Notes: generated by a model not told the origin, from the letters alone. A stretch of DNA of 64,000 nt from Halocalculus aciditolerans (GCF_014647475.1 NZ_BMPG01000002.1:124001-188000); one strand, 5' to 3'; shown: positions 19,040 to 26,782, counted from the first letter of the stretch. Numbers and translations are program-made.

Positions 19040-19960
19040 ATGAGTAGCTCACGTCACCCCATCGCGCTTCGCTTAGAGCAACAGGTAGGGGGCGCGACCC
19101 GCCTCCTCGCCACCGTCATGCTCCTCCCGCTCGTCGACGGCATCTTCGCCGCGCTCGTCCTCGCCGGCGCGCTCGACTCGCCGGCCGGCATCATCCAGAC
19201 CGGCCTGCTCGTCTTCGGCGGGAGCGCCACCGTCGCCGTCATCCTCGCCGAGATGGAGCCCGACACGCGCACGCAGCTGAAAGCCGTCGCGCTCGTCGGC
19301 GTCCCGCTCGTCGTCATCGCCGCGCTCGAAGCCGCGCTCGCCCCGACCATCGAGAGCATGCTCTCGCTCGAAGTCTTCGAGCGGTTCGCCGCGCTCGTCA
19401 TCCTCGCCATCGCCGCGAAGACCGCGAGCGCCCGCATCGGCGAATACCTCCCGAGTCCCGCCGTCATCGTCGGCCTCGGCTTCGTCGCCAGCGCCACCTT
19501 CGGCGGCGTCGAACTCGCCGTCCAGTACGACCCGATGCTCATGGCGCGCGCCGCCGCCGCCGCCCTCGTCGGCGTCGGCTTCGCCGCGAGCGTCGTCGTC
19601 TTCCAGCCCTACCTCTACCACCTGCTGGACATCGACCGCTTCCGCTTCGGGAGCGCCGTCGCCCTCGGCACGCTCGCGCTCTCCCTCTTCAACGTCGGCG
19701 TCCCCGAGTACGTCCCGCTCCCCGTCTTCCTCGTCGCCAGCGTCCTCGCCATCGACCCCGGGGCCGCCGAAGCCGAACTCGCCGCCGCCACCGAGGACGA
19801 CCACACCGCCGCCGACACTGCGACCGCCGCCACCGACGGCGGTGCCGACCCCGATACCGACCCCGAATCCGAACCGGAGCCAGAGCCGGAACCCGACGCC
19901 GACAGCGGCTTCGACTACCCCGGCATCCGCGACGACGACGGCCGCGAACCCTGGCTCTAA
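19040..19960 (+). CDS. DUF5794-like haloarchaeal membrane protein
   Basis: A 306-aa protein with about seven hydrophobic helices (residues ~15-250; e.g. LLPLVDGIFAALVLAGAL and FAALVILAIAAKTASARIG). A long cytoplasmic tail rich in Asp, Glu, Pro and Thr follows, containing an E-P repeat (PESEPEPEPEPD). The architecture and its fixed partner, the small zinc-ribbon gene 44 bp downstream, fit the DUF5794/DUF5795 pair conserved in haloarchaea. No function is known for either. Confidence 0.75.
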   Translation: MSSSRHPIALRLEQQVGGATRLLATVMLLPLVDGIFAALVLAGALDSPAGIIQTGLLVFGGSATVAVILAEMEPDTRTQLKAVALVGVPLVVIAALEAALAPTIESMLSLEVFERFAALVILAIAAKTASARIGEYLPSPAVIVGLGFVASATFGGVELAVQYDPMLMARAAAAALVGVGFAASVVVFQPYLYHLLDIDRFRFGSAVALGTLALSLFNVGVPEYVPLPVFLVASVLAIDPGAAEAELAAATEDDHTAADTATAATDGGADPDTDPESEPEPEPEPDADSGFDYPGIRDDDGREPWL

Positions 19961-20004
19961 CCCGAGACCGAAGACCCTTCTTCCCCACACGCCACACGTA
20001 GGGT

Positions 20005-20232
20005 ATGCCCCAGAACCGCGTCGTCGAAGGCCGCATGGTCACCCCGAAGAAACTCGCCGAACTCGTCGAAGACGGCGACGTCCTCGAAGCCGAACCCATC
20101 GAAGACACCGACCGACAGTGCCCCGACTGCGGCGGCGACGTCCTCTCCGTCGGCTACATGCCCAGCGTCACCGAGTTCGTCACCGGCTACAAATGCCAGG
20201 ACTGCGGCTGGTCCGAACGCGACGCCTCGTAA
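20005..20232 (+). CDS. DUF5795-like zinc-ribbon protein
   Basis: A 75-aa protein with two CxxC knuckles, CPDCGGDVLSVGYMPSVTEF and CQDCGW, forming one four-cysteine zinc ribbon. The first half (VVEGRMVTPKKLAELVEDGD) is the conserved opening of this haloarchaeal family. Lies 44 bp after the membrane protein gene, probably co-transcribed. Possible nucleic-acid or protein adaptor; unknown. Confidence 0.75.
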   Translation: MPQNRVVEGRMVTPKKLAELVEDGDVLEAEPIEDTDRQCPDCGGDVLSVGYMPSVTEFVTGYKCQDCGWSERDAS

Positions 20233-20272
20233 CGACGTAAAACTCACGAGCCACCCACCCAACCAGCCGCCC

Positions 20273-20485
20273 TCACTCCTCCCACTCTACACGCTCGACC
20301 GCCGCCCCGAAATCGTCAGCCACCACGTACCCCACGACGTCGCCGTCCGCCGCCCCCTCGACGTCCACCCGCTCGTACCCCTCCACCACGACATCACGCA
20401 CGTTCGCGTCCAACGCTCCCTCGTCCTCTACACCCAGCCGATTTCGCCCACCCGCCTCACGCACCACGATCGGAAACTCCTGCAT
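20273..20485 (-). CDS. small hypothetical protein
   Basis: 70 aa from ATG 20483-20485 (MQEFPIVVREAGGRNRLGVE). Acidic, no cysteines or membrane segments, and predicted mostly beta (VEGYERVDVEGAADGDVVGY). No family recognised. A longer upstream frame is low-complexity and unlikely. Confidence 0.5.
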   Translation of the reverse strand: MQEFPIVVREAGGRNRLGVEDEGALDANVRDVVVEGYERVDVEGAADGDVVGYVVADDFGAAVERVEWEE

Positions 20486-20614
20486 ACCCTCTCCAACTCG
20501 CCCCGCCCCGAAATGTCCACCGCACCCCACCACATCCGCCGCCGCTCTACGCCACACTACGGCTACCCGAACCACAGTTACCCGCACCCCTCACCGCTCC
20601 CGAATCGAAACCCC

Positions 20615-20620
20615 TTTTAG
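20615..20620 (+). promoter_or_regulatory. TATA-like box of tRNA-Trp
   Basis: TTTTAG lies 27-32 bp before the mature 5' end of the tRNA at 20647, the right spacing for an archaeal tRNA promoter. Confidence 0.5.
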
Positions 20621-20646
20621 CCGAATCACCATACGAACGAATGCAC

Positions 20647-20822
20647 GGGGCTGTGGCCAAGCCAGGCATGGCGACTGACTCCAGAGGCCACGCGCCCGGG
20701 ACGATACTCCACTGGTATACCGAGCGACGGACTGATCATCCGCTCGCGACGACGACCCTCTGGAGTTCCGAGGCGCAACCGGAGATATCAGTCGATCGGG
20801 GGTTCAAATCCCTCCGGCCCCA
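20647..20822 (+). tRNA. tRNA-Trp (anticodon CCA) with a 102-nt intron
   Basis: Acceptor arms GGGGCUG (20647-20653) and CGGCCCC (20815-20821) pair fully (one G-U), with discriminator A at 20822. The anticodon stem is ACUGA/UCAGU and the loop is CUCCAGA with anticodon CCA at 20681-20683. Exon 1 is 20647-20684 and exon 2 is 20787-20822, 74 nt after splicing. The intron sits between positions 37 and 38, as in known haloarchaeal tRNA-Trp genes. Its 3' end is the attachment site of the element that follows; the tRNA is left intact. Confidence 0.95.
20685..20786 (+). ncRNA. tRNA-Trp intron acting as box C/D guide RNA
   Basis: Haloarchaeal tRNA-Trp introns are known to guide 2'-O-methylation of C34 and U39 of their own pre-tRNA. 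Two antisense stretches are visible here. CTGGAGT (20760-20766) is complementary to the anticodon segment ACTCCAG around C34. GACTGAT (20730-20736) is complementary to ATCAGTC around U39. The length (102 nt) matches other haloarchaeal examples. The exact C and D boxes are degenerate and I do not assign them firmly. Confidence 0.8.
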
Positions 20823-20825
20823 TAC
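20810..20825. repeat. attL core in the 3' end of tRNA-Trp
   Basis: The 16 bases CCCTCCGGCCCCATAC cover the T-arm 3' strand and acceptor of the tRNA plus three bases beyond it. They recur exactly at 52154-52169. Placement at a tRNA 3' end is the standard target of archaeal tyrosine integrases. Confidence 0.85.
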
Positions 20826-20837
20826 TACATATAATTA

Positions 20838-20865
20838 AACCGGAAGCACTTGCTGGGTTCCGGTT
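20838..20865. repeat. inverted repeat just inside attL
   Basis: AACCGGAA (20838-20845) and TTCCGGTT (20858-20865) form an 8-bp perfect stem 13 bp past the att core. A similar but imperfect stem lies at the same distance after the second att copy (52179-52204). Could be an integrase arm site, or the transcription terminator of the tRNA. Confidence 0.5.
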
Positions 20866-20913
20866 ACCTGAGGTAAAGGCAAACAGCGATAGCGTTATTC
20901 CGGGGTGGTCGGC

Positions 20914-21345
20914 GTGAGTTCGGACTCTCACGCCGTCGACGCCGCACGTGAGGCGATCGACAAGCGCGTCGGAGCGCCGCCGCGTCTGGTCCTTCCAGAG
21001 AAGTTCGAGTTCTCCAGCTCGTGGCGTCGCGCTCAGGTCGCGCCGCACGAGGTCGGGCCGTCGAGGGACGCGGCGCACTTCGACGTCGTGCTCGGCTACG
21101 AGGATGGCGACGACCTCGGCGACCACCATCGCGTTCTCTTCGCGATCGAGAACGGAGCGCTCCGAGCGGAGTGCTCGTGCAAGGCGTGGACGTACCGGGA
21201 CTGGTGCGCGCACGTCGCGCTCCTCTACTGGAAGTGGAGAGCGCTGAACGAAATCGGCGTGACGAACCTCGACACTGACGAGACGCATCACTCGCGACCG
21301 TACTGGCTGTTCGTCCCCGCCGAGGGCGAGGAGGAGCCGCTATGA
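20914..21345 (+). CDS. SWIM zinc-finger protein
   Basis: A 143-aa protein with the SWIM motif CSCKAWTYRDWCAH (CxCxnCxH) at residues ~89-102, flanked by beta-strands (HHRVLFAIENGALRAE). SWIM domains bind DNA or proteins; alone in viruses and plasmids their role is unknown. The GTG at 20914 is chosen because GGGGTGGTC, complementary to the 16S rRNA tail, ends 3 bp upstream. It is the first gene after the att site, and the second element places a homologous gene in the same position. Confidence 0.75.
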   Translation: MSSDSHAVDAAREAIDKRVGAPPRLVLPEKFEFSSSWRRAQVAPHEVGPSRDAAHFDVVLGYEDGDDLGDHHRVLFAIENGALRAECSCKAWTYRDWCAHVALLYWKWRALNEIGVTNLDTDETHHSRPYWLFVPAEGEEEPL

Positions 21346-21601
21346 TGGACGCCGCCGGACCCCGTTTCGTCTGTTTCGGGTGGAGTAACACAGAAAACGA
21401 CGCTGTAACACAGTCAAAAATGCTGAATACGACCGCTTCAAGCCTCAAGCCGGCGCATCGAACCCGTGTATCACCACCCGTGTCCCACCGCTGCGAGAGT
21501 ATATTGTGTGTGGGGGCGCGCCGCCGGACGCGCGGTTATTGTGGCGGCGCGTGCGCTGCTGCGCGCAGAGACGCTGAAGCGGTCGTCGGGGGTGTCGGGG
21601 A

Positions 21602-22066
21602 ATGGTGAACGTCCGCATCAACGACGAGGAGCTGCAGTCGTTCCTCGACGACGTCGACAACCAGTCTGAGGCGGTGCGTGACGGCCTTCGTCTGCTGATG
21701 AACCAGCAGGCGGGCCGAAAGTTCCCGGAACTGAACGACAAGCAGACGCGGGCGTACCAGTGGATTCTGGAGGCGGCGGGAACGTCGGGCGTCGTGTCGG
21801 CCGAGGAGGTCGTGACGGTGCTGGCCCAAGAGTTCTCGCGGGGGAAGCAGCTGGTGAAAATGACGATCCTCGACCCGCTGAAGCACGAGGGGTACATCGA
21901 GGTGGAGTGGGGGCGGATTCGGCCACAGCCGCCGGGCGAGATGGAGTCGTCGGGCGGCTCGTCGACGTCGTCGAGTGACGGCCTTGAGGACGACGCGCCG
22001 ACGGTGGAGGACGAGTGGGCGCGCCAGGAGGCGGCGACGGTCGTCGGGGGCGAGTCGGATGACTGA
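21602..22066 (+). CDS. ribbon-helix-helix plus winged-helix regulator
   Basis: A 154-aa protein. The N-terminus VNVRINDEELQSFLDDVDNQ followed by SEAVRDGLRLLM is a ribbon-helix-helix DNA-binding unit. Residues ~48-105 (TRAYQWILEAAGTSGVVSAE, then LVKMTILDPLKHEGYIEVEW) read as a winged helix. The tail is Ser/Asp-rich. It follows a 256-bp space with an A/T tract (AGTATATTG near 21496) and probably starts the early operon that continues to 25.3 kb. Element 2 has the same two-domain design at 52974. Confidence 0.65.
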   Translation: MVNVRINDEELQSFLDDVDNQSEAVRDGLRLLMNQQAGRKFPELNDKQTRAYQWILEAAGTSGVVSAEEVVTVLAQEFSRGKQLVKMTILDPLKHEGYIEVEWGRIRPQPPGEMESSGGSSTSSSDGLEDDAPTVEDEWARQEAATVVGGESDD

Positions 22067-22415
22067 GTATCCGGTGTCGGAGAGGCCGCCGCACATTGAC
22101 GTCGCGATGGCGGACTACGACCTCGACGTCTACGTCGACGGCGAGCGGCTCGACTTCGCGGACGGGTTCACGTCGGCGGCAGAGCTCGACTACCACGGCT
22201 TCCGCGGCGAGGGAGAGAGTCTCGTCGTCTGGGTCTCGTGGGACGGCGGACTGTCGGTGGGTGCGGAGCACTTCGACCGCCGGGGAGACGGCACTCGGTA
22301 CGTCTCAGTGTTCGAGTGTGAGCGGACGTCGACGACGTCCTCGGCGGTGACGTTCGAACCGAAAGCCCAACTCTACGACTTCGTCGTGGAGCTCCGGAAG
22401 GTGGTCAGCGAATGA
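22059..22415 (+). CDS. hypothetical protein, early operon
   Basis: 118 aa from ATG 22059, overlapping the preceding gene by 8 bp. Soluble, beta-rich with aromatic residues (LDVYVDGERLDFADGFTSAA, then ESLVVWVSWDGGLSVGAEHF). No motif recognised. Its stop overlaps the next start (ATGA). Confidence 0.65.
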   Translation: MTEYPVSERPPHIDVAMADYDLDVYVDGERLDFADGFTSAAELDYHGFRGEGESLVVWVSWDGGLSVGAEHFDRRGDGTRYVSVFECERTSTTSSAVTFEPKAQLYDFVVELRKVVSE

Positions 22416-22999
22416 GCGGTATCGAACGCAAGTCCGTCCCCGAGGAAATCCTCGACGCGACGTGTGGCGGCCGGAGCATCTGGCTGCCCGGTCAGAAGGA
22501 GCGTGACGATACGCTGTACGTCGACGATCGAGAAGAGAATGCGGGATTCGTTGATGAAGCACTCCCCGAAGAACAACGACCGAATAACCCGAACTACACG
22601 GTCGCGCCGGATTCTGTAGAGGATTTCCGAGACCTTCCATATGCCGACGCGTCCTTTGACCTCGTGGTATTTGACCCGCCGCACATCATTCGCTCGGACG
22701 GTATGGAGACGCTTACGGGCGTGATGACGAAGAAATACGGCTGCTTGCATGCCGAGACCTGGCAGGATGATCTTCGCCGTGGCTTTCGGGAGCTGTTCCG
22801 CGTACTCGCTCCGGGTGGTACGCTTGTCTTCAAGTTCGCCGACATGGATACGGATTTCTCGACTGTGCTCAATCTGTCGTCGCGTTCCCCGCTGTTTGGC
22901 ACGACGACGAGTAGGCGGGAGAATCACTGTACGAAGTGGTTTGTCTTCTACAAGCAGCGTGAAGTGCGTCCGGACACCGAACGGGGGCGGTCGCAGTGA
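22412..22999 (+). CDS. class I SAM-dependent methyltransferase (DNA-methylase-like)
   Basis: 195 aa. Motif I is ILDATCGGRSIW. The catalytic motif IV is DLVVFDPPHI, of the (N/D)PPx type found in N4-cytosine and N6-adenine methylases. A strand GGTLVFKFADMD follows the helix RELFRVLAPG. It is short, with little room for a target-recognition domain, like many phage orphan methylases. A related but diverged protein is at 54503 in element 2. Possible use: modifying the element's own DNA against restriction. Target base is inferred, not shown. Confidence 0.7.
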   Translation: MSGIERKSVPEEILDATCGGRSIWLPGQKERDDTLYVDDREENAGFVDEALPEEQRPNNPNYTVAPDSVEDFRDLPYADASFDLVVFDPPHIIRSDGMETLTGVMTKKYGCLHAETWQDDLRRGFRELFRVLAPGGTLVFKFADMDTDFSTVLNLSSRSPLFGTTTSRRENHCTKWFVFYKQREVRPDTERGRSQ

Positions 23000-23589
23000 C
23001 TCGTCTCGACTGGCCGGACGGCTTCGAACGGACGGCGAGTGAAGCGCGATCTCCGAACCGGAGCTACGACGTCTCGCTCGCGAAAGCGTTCGACGACTTG
23101 GAGCGTGAGCTTGTTCGTCTCGACGTCGACGACTACCGCTACTCGTTCGACGCCGAACAACGGCAGCGTGATGGACGGCCGTACAGCCGAGCGAGCCCGG
23201 ACGACCCCGGTTTCGTTCTCAGGTGGACGATGGAGGGAGACCAATACGCTGTCGCCTGCGACGCGTACAGCCGCCTCCGCGACAACGTCCGCACTGTCTA
23301 TCACTACGTCTCCGAGAAGCGAATGATGGGGTCGCGTCCCGTGAAGACTGGCGGGAGCGAGTTCGCGAACGCCCGTCTCCCACCAGGAGACGAGGACGCC
23401 GTAGACGGGACTGTCGTCGCGCACTCACGGCCGCCGCACGAGGTACTCGGCGTCGACGCCGACGCCCCCGAGAACGTCGTGAAGGCCGCCTACCGTGCTC
23501 TCACGAAAGAGCATCATCCGGACCACGGCGGCAGCAACGAGAAGCAGGCAGAGCTGAACGCGGCCCGGGAGGCGATGCTCGATGAGTAA
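22996..23589 (+). CDS. J-domain (DnaJ-like) protein
   Basis: 197 aa from a GTG overlapping the previous stop. The C-terminal ~60 residues form a J domain: PHEVLGVDADAPENVVKAAY then RALTKEHHPDHGG, with the essential HPD tripeptide intact. The N-terminal 130 residues are specific to this family (DVDDYRYSFDAEQRQRDGRP) and may select a client. J proteins stimulate DnaK; no DnaK is in the element, so it would recruit the host's chaperone, as some phage J-proteins do for replication. Inference from domain only. Confidence 0.75.
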   Translation: MTRLDWPDGFERTASEARSPNRSYDVSLAKAFDDLERELVRLDVDDYRYSFDAEQRQRDGRPYSRASPDDPGFVLRWTMEGDQYAVACDAYSRLRDNVRTVYHYVSEKRMMGSRPVKTGGSEFANARLPPGDEDAVDGTVVAHSRPPHEVLGVDADAPENVVKAAYRALTKEHHPDHGGSNEKQAELNAAREAMLDE

Positions 23590-24076
23590 GTCGCGTCAGC
23601 CGACGCTGTCGGAGCTGGCGACCGACGAGCCGGAAATCGGTGTCTCCATTGACGTCGAGGCAAGCTACGCCCACGTTCGGTATGCAGCGCTCGACGAGCC
23701 GGGCGTGATCTGGTTCGACCCACGCGACGGTCGCGAGTATCTCGCCGTCAACATCGACCCAGAGCGAAGCGAGCTCTCCGTCGACGAGCGGGTCGTGACG
23801 AGTGTGCGGCTCCGCGCGAAGCACGGGAGAGGCCCGGAAGTCGACCCGGATGGCGAGTGGGTGGCGCGAGTCGGCTACGCGACGCTCGAAGAGTACGAAC
23901 GCACCGGTTTGGAGACTGGAACCGGGATTCGGAAGAAGAACGTCGAAGCGTCGGAAGTCTTCGAGGGCGTTCATTCGGCGCGTGAGTGGTGTCGTGAGAC
24001 CGTGCCGGCGTACGCGACGGCAGAGTACCGTGATGCTGTCGCGGCGCGCGTCGAGGGGGTGTCGGCCGGTGAGTGA
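23582..24076 (+). CDS. hypothetical protein, early operon
   Basis: 164 aa from ATG 23582, overlapping the J-protein stop. Opens MSKSRQPTLSELATDEPEIG and has beta-rich text (YLAVNIDPERSELSVDERV). No cysteine pairs or membrane segments, and no family recognised. Confidence 0.6.
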   Translation: MSKSRQPTLSELATDEPEIGVSIDVEASYAHVRYAALDEPGVIWFDPRDGREYLAVNIDPERSELSVDERVVTSVRLRAKHGRGPEVDPDGEWVARVGYATLEEYERTGLETGTGIRKKNVEASEVFEGVHSAREWCRETVPAYATAEYRDAVAARVEGVSAGE

Positions 24077-24248
24077 GTCCGGGCGCGAGGAACTCGGCTG
24101 GGTCGGGTTCTATCGAGTTATGCGAAACCGCGGCTGCAGCCGCATCGGGGCCGGAATAGCTCCGTTCGTCGCTATCGTGGATGTGGCGAATGGGACGAAC
24201 CACTTCGACCGGCTATACGGTGTCGAGGAGGTGTCGGTCGATGAGTGA
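24069..24248 (+). CDS. small hypothetical protein
   Basis: 59 aa from GTG 24069, overlapping the stop of the upstream gene by 8 bp and the next start by 8 bp. Contains WVGFYRVMRNRGCSRIGAGI, basic and aromatic. No family recognised; coding is supported mainly by its tight fit in the overlapping series. Confidence 0.5.
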   Translation: MSESGREELGWVGFYRVMRNRGCSRIGAGIAPFVAIVDVANGTNHFDRLYGVEEVSVDE

Positions 24249-24519
24249 GGGTCGCCAGTCGCTCGACGACCTCCGCGACGCGGGAGTGCCGCGTGGCGAG
24301 GGTGAGTCGTGGGCCGAGATCGTGGAACGTCGAGAGCGTGAGAACTCCCGAATCTCGAACGGCGAGCGGATGTTCTTGGCCGGGGTGTTCTTCTGGAGCG
24401 TGGTCTGCCTCGCCTCCGGCTACGGACTCGGCGGTCTCGTGGGCGTCGGAGTAGTCGTGACCTCGCTCGGCTTCGGGTTCGTGTTGGGTGCGTTCGCGGC
24501 TGAGGGGTGGTCGGCGTGA
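24241..24519 (+). CDS. small membrane protein (two TM segments)
   Basis: 92 aa from ATG 24241, preceded by GAGGAGGTG, a strong Shine-Dalgarno. A charged N-terminus is followed by two hydrophobic helices (MFLAGVFFWSVVCLASGYGL and LVGVGVVVTSLGFGFVLGAF). Topology suggests both ends in the cytoplasm. Function unknown. Confidence 0.65.
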   Translation: MSEGRQSLDDLRDAGVPRGEGESWAEIVERRERENSRISNGERMFLAGVFFWSVVCLASGYGLGGLVGVGVVVTSLGFGFVLGAFAAEGWSA

Positions 24520-24728
24520 TTTCGTGGCTACGTCGACGGCGTCGCGCGGAGTGCCTCGGGACGACGTTCTCGGATGTCGTCACGGGCGGGAACGTCTACT
24601 ACTGGCACGACCCGGAGACGGGCCGTATGTGGATGGCGAAGTCTCGATACGCGAGATTCGCCGTGGAAGCACGGGAGGACGTCGAGGACGTTCGTCGCCG
24701 AATCGAACGCTTCGGGGTGAGCCGATGA
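24516..24728 (+). CDS. small basic hypothetical protein
   Basis: 70 aa from GTG 24516 with GGGGTGGTC just upstream. Opens with an Arg run (MISWLRRRRRAECLG), then TGGNVYYWHDPETGRMWMAK and an acidic-basic helix at the end. No family recognised. Confidence 0.55.
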   Translation: MISWLRRRRRAECLGTTFSDVVTGGNVYYWHDPETGRMWMAKSRYARFAVEAREDVEDVRRRIERFGVSR

Positions 24729-24973
24729 CGGCTCGCCGCTACGAGACGCCGTCGGGACATCACCGTGTCGTGCTGACGGCGTGTCCCGCTCGTGACTGCG
24801 GCGTTGACCTCTCGGGCGCGACGAAGGCGTCGGCGCATATCGCGACGCACGACCCGGAGGACTTCGGACTCTCGCCGCTCCGCGACGACCTCGTCGACGA
24901 CGTCGAACCATCCCCGGATGCGGTCGACGTCGAGGACGGAACGCAGCTCTCCCTCAACGAGGTGGGCGTCTGA
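24725..24973 (+). CDS. C2H2-type zinc-finger-like small protein
   Basis: 82 aa. The stretch CPARDCGVDLSGATKASAHI followed by ATH gives C-x4-C-x12-H-x3-H spacing, a classical single zinc finger. Acidic tail. Starts with the ATGA overlap. Such one-finger proteins are common in haloarchaeal viruses and plasmids and are usually taken as DNA-binding. Confidence 0.6.
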   Translation: MTARRYETPSGHHRVVLTACPARDCGVDLSGATKASAHIATHDPEDFGLSPLRDDLVDDVEPSPDAVDVEDGTQLSLNEVGV

Positions 24974-25260
24974 TGGGGACCGACCGCTACGTCTTCGGGT
25001 ACATCCCGTTCGGAGAGGACCACGAGAGGCCGCTCGGCCGGATTCTCGCCGCCTACTACCGCGTCATTCGGGGGTTCGTCTTCGCAGGAGTGCTCTTCGC
25101 GATAGCCTACTGGGGGCACTTCGGCGATATTGACTCAGTCCTTCACTTCCTCGTGTTCGTCTCGCTGGCGGCGCACAGGATGGAGGGGTCGACGCTTCAG
25201 CAGAAGCGGCGCATCGCCGACTACGTCGAGAGCCGGCTCGGAGAGAATACAGATGAGTAG
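24973..25260 (+). CDS. small membrane protein (two TM segments)
   Basis: 95 aa. Hydrophobic helices near residues 32-48 (GFVFAGVLFAIAYWGHF) and 52-66 (VLHFLVFVSLAAHRM), then a charged tail. Overlaps its neighbour by one base (TGATG). Unknown role. Confidence 0.6.
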   Translation: MGTDRYVFGYIPFGEDHERPLGRILAAYYRVIRGFVFAGVLFAIAYWGHFGDIDSVLHFLVFVSLAAHRMEGSTLQQKRRIADYVESRLGENTDE

Positions 25261-25315
25261 GGAGCGTCCGACTCTACGGGAAGAGTCGGACAGATTCCGC
25301 TCCGACGACGGTTGA
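25253..25315 (+). CDS. possible 20-aa peptide gene
   Basis: ATG 25253 overlaps the previous stop by 8 bp in the same pattern as its neighbours and runs to TGA 25315. The peptide is charged (MSRERPTLREESDRFRSDDG). Too short to judge. Confidence 0.3.
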   Translation: MSRERPTLREESDRFRSDDG

Positions 25316-25383
25316 TTCGGGGCGGGTCCAGGCGCAAAGTGCGAGAAACTGACCGGGATACGCGGAAGGCGGACACACGAACG

Positions 25384-25971
25384 ATGAACCTCGAACAACA
25401 CGACACGCGAGACGACATGAAGGTATGGCTGAGTATCGGCGAGGTCGAGGAACTCCTCGACGCAGCGGACTCCCAACAGAAACGCATCGCGCTCTCACTC
25501 GGAGCGCACTGCGGACTCCGCTCTCACGAGGTGCTCGACGTCGCTCCCGAACACGTCGTCGACACCGACGCCGGGCCGATGTTGAGAGTGTGGCACGGGA
25601 AGGGCGACAAGTACCGCGAGACGCCCATCCCGCGCGACCTCTTCACGACGGTCCGGACGCTCGACGAGTTCCGCGACGCACCGAGCAGCGACTCCCTTCT
25701 GAACATCACGTCGACGCGGTCGCTTCGGCGCTGGGTGGAGTCGACCGCGGAGCAGCTCGCCGACGACACTGGCGAGCGCGGATGGCGGTATCTCTCTTTC
25801 CACGATCTCCGTCGAACCTGGGCGACGAACCTCCGGTCGGCTGACGTCGACGCGATGCTCGTCTGTGACTGGGGAGGATGGAACGACCTGGAGACGTTCC
25901 TCGACCACTACAAGGGGAAACACTCCCCGGACGCGCAGAAGCGAGAACGTGGGAAAGCGGACTGGCTGTAG
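25384..25971 (+). CDS. catalytic-core-only tyrosine recombinase (SNJ2-type-like)
   Basis: About 195 aa from ATG 25384. It contains the full catalytic set: Arg in GAHCGLRSHEVLDV, Lys in GKGDKYRETPIP, the HDLRRTWATNL box (HxxR), Trp/His in CDWGGWND and the nucleophile Tyr in FLDHYKGKH. The usual N-terminal core-binding domain is missing. This compact layout recalls the integrases of temperate pleolipoviruses such as SNJ2, a comparison from memory rather than a search. It lies inside element 1, far from either att site, so it is either a resolvase or a relic of another integrated unit. Confidence 0.75.
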   Translation: MNLEQHDTRDDMKVWLSIGEVEELLDAADSQQKRIALSLGAHCGLRSHEVLDVAPEHVVDTDAGPMLRVWHGKGDKYRETPIPRDLFTTVRTLDEFRDAPSSDSLLNITSTRSLRRWVESTAEQLADDTGERGWRYLSFHDLRRTWATNLRSADVDAMLVCDWGGWNDLETFLDHYKGKHSPDAQKRERGKADWL

Positions 25972-26070
25972 CGCTCTGCGCGTCATACCGACTCTGAGCA
26001 ATCCAGAGAAGATATTCGTCTACTTGAGGAGTAGAATTATAGGCACATGGACGGAGAGAACCAATAGTTA

Positions 26071-26679
26071 ATGTCGGATGAACTGGAGGGTGACGATCCA
26101 GATGTAGGCCTCTATAAGCACGGCGTAGGAGAATTGCAGGATACACTCCAGAATATTCTTGCTTCGCATACTCAACTGAATCAGCGAGCCATTGATTTAG
26201 TGAAAATTGACCTACTGTCTGCAAGTGTGGTTCTAACCGGCGTTTCACTGAGCAAGATACATGCTTCACTTCTGCTGCTTGCGGGGTTTTTCTCGTTTGG
26301 CTATTCTATCTGGTCCTGTGCTAAGGTATACCACCCGAGGGAGTTCAAACGAGGTCTTTCGGAAAATGCAGCGAGAAAGATCGACCAAGATATCCGGGAT
26401 GGAATGTCACCAAAGACATACTACCGGAGAGTTTATTTCTCATATCTGGATCCAATTGAAGAAGGACGTGAAGCGGTTGAACGAGAGAAAAATGACTTCC
26501 AAAACGGTCTTTGGGCATCAATTACTGCAATTATGTTCTTCGCTGGAGTTGGGTTTGAACAGGTCGGATTCAGACTACCAATCCTGGTAGAAGTCGCGTT
26601 ATTAGTAGTAATACCAACGGTTGCTTTCTGGGGAAAAGATAATGTTAGTGGGGGTGAAAATTTGGATGATGTCAAGTGA
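26071..26679 (+). CDS. four-helix membrane protein, A+T-rich
   Basis: 202 aa with hydrophobic helices in two hairpins: residues ~50-65 and 68-87 (IHASLLLLAGFFSFGYSIWS), then ~147-165 (LWASITAIMFFAGVGFEQVG) and ~170-188. The cytoplasmic middle carries charged helices (RKIDQDIRDGMSPKTYYRRV). Codon use is visibly A/T-rich compared with its neighbours, suggesting separate acquisition. The layout resembles small two-hairpin effectors and exclusion proteins, but no family is assigned. An A/T promoter-like tract (GTAGAATTATAGG) precedes it. Confidence 0.6.
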   Translation: MSDELEGDDPDVGLYKHGVGELQDTLQNILASHTQLNQRAIDLVKIDLLSASVVLTGVSLSKIHASLLLLAGFFSFGYSIWSCAKVYHPREFKRGLSENAARKIDQDIRDGMSPKTYYRRVYFSYLDPIEEGREAVEREKNDFQNGLWASITAIMFFAGVGFEQVGFRLPILVEVALLVVIPTVAFWGKDNVSGGENLDDVK

Positions 26680-26782
26680 GAGTGGGGACGACGAGTCTGA
26701 GGAGAAAGACACCGAACCCAAAACGTATGAAATGGTCGCTCTCTCGGATTCCAAGGACGAAGAAGAAGAAGATACCGACTGA
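26666..26782 (+). CDS. small acidic protein
   Basis: 38 aa from ATG 26666, overlapping the membrane-protein stop. Contains KTYEMVALSDSKDEEEEDTD. Its fit immediately behind the membrane gene and similar base composition suggest one transcript. Could be an antidote-like or accessory partner; unknown. Confidence 0.45.
   Translation: MMSSESGDDESEEKDTEPKTYEMVALSDSKDEEEEDTD

Noticed and set aside
19800-19915. Repetitive GAxCC tract suggesting a DNA repeat
   Set aside because: It simply encodes the acidic Glu-Pro tail of the membrane protein.
21342-21608. 88-codon frame after the first SWIM gene
   Set aside because: It begins with an overlap but soon turns into Arg/Cys/Gly-rich text typical of non-coding G+C-rich DNA, and spans a promoter-like A/T tract.
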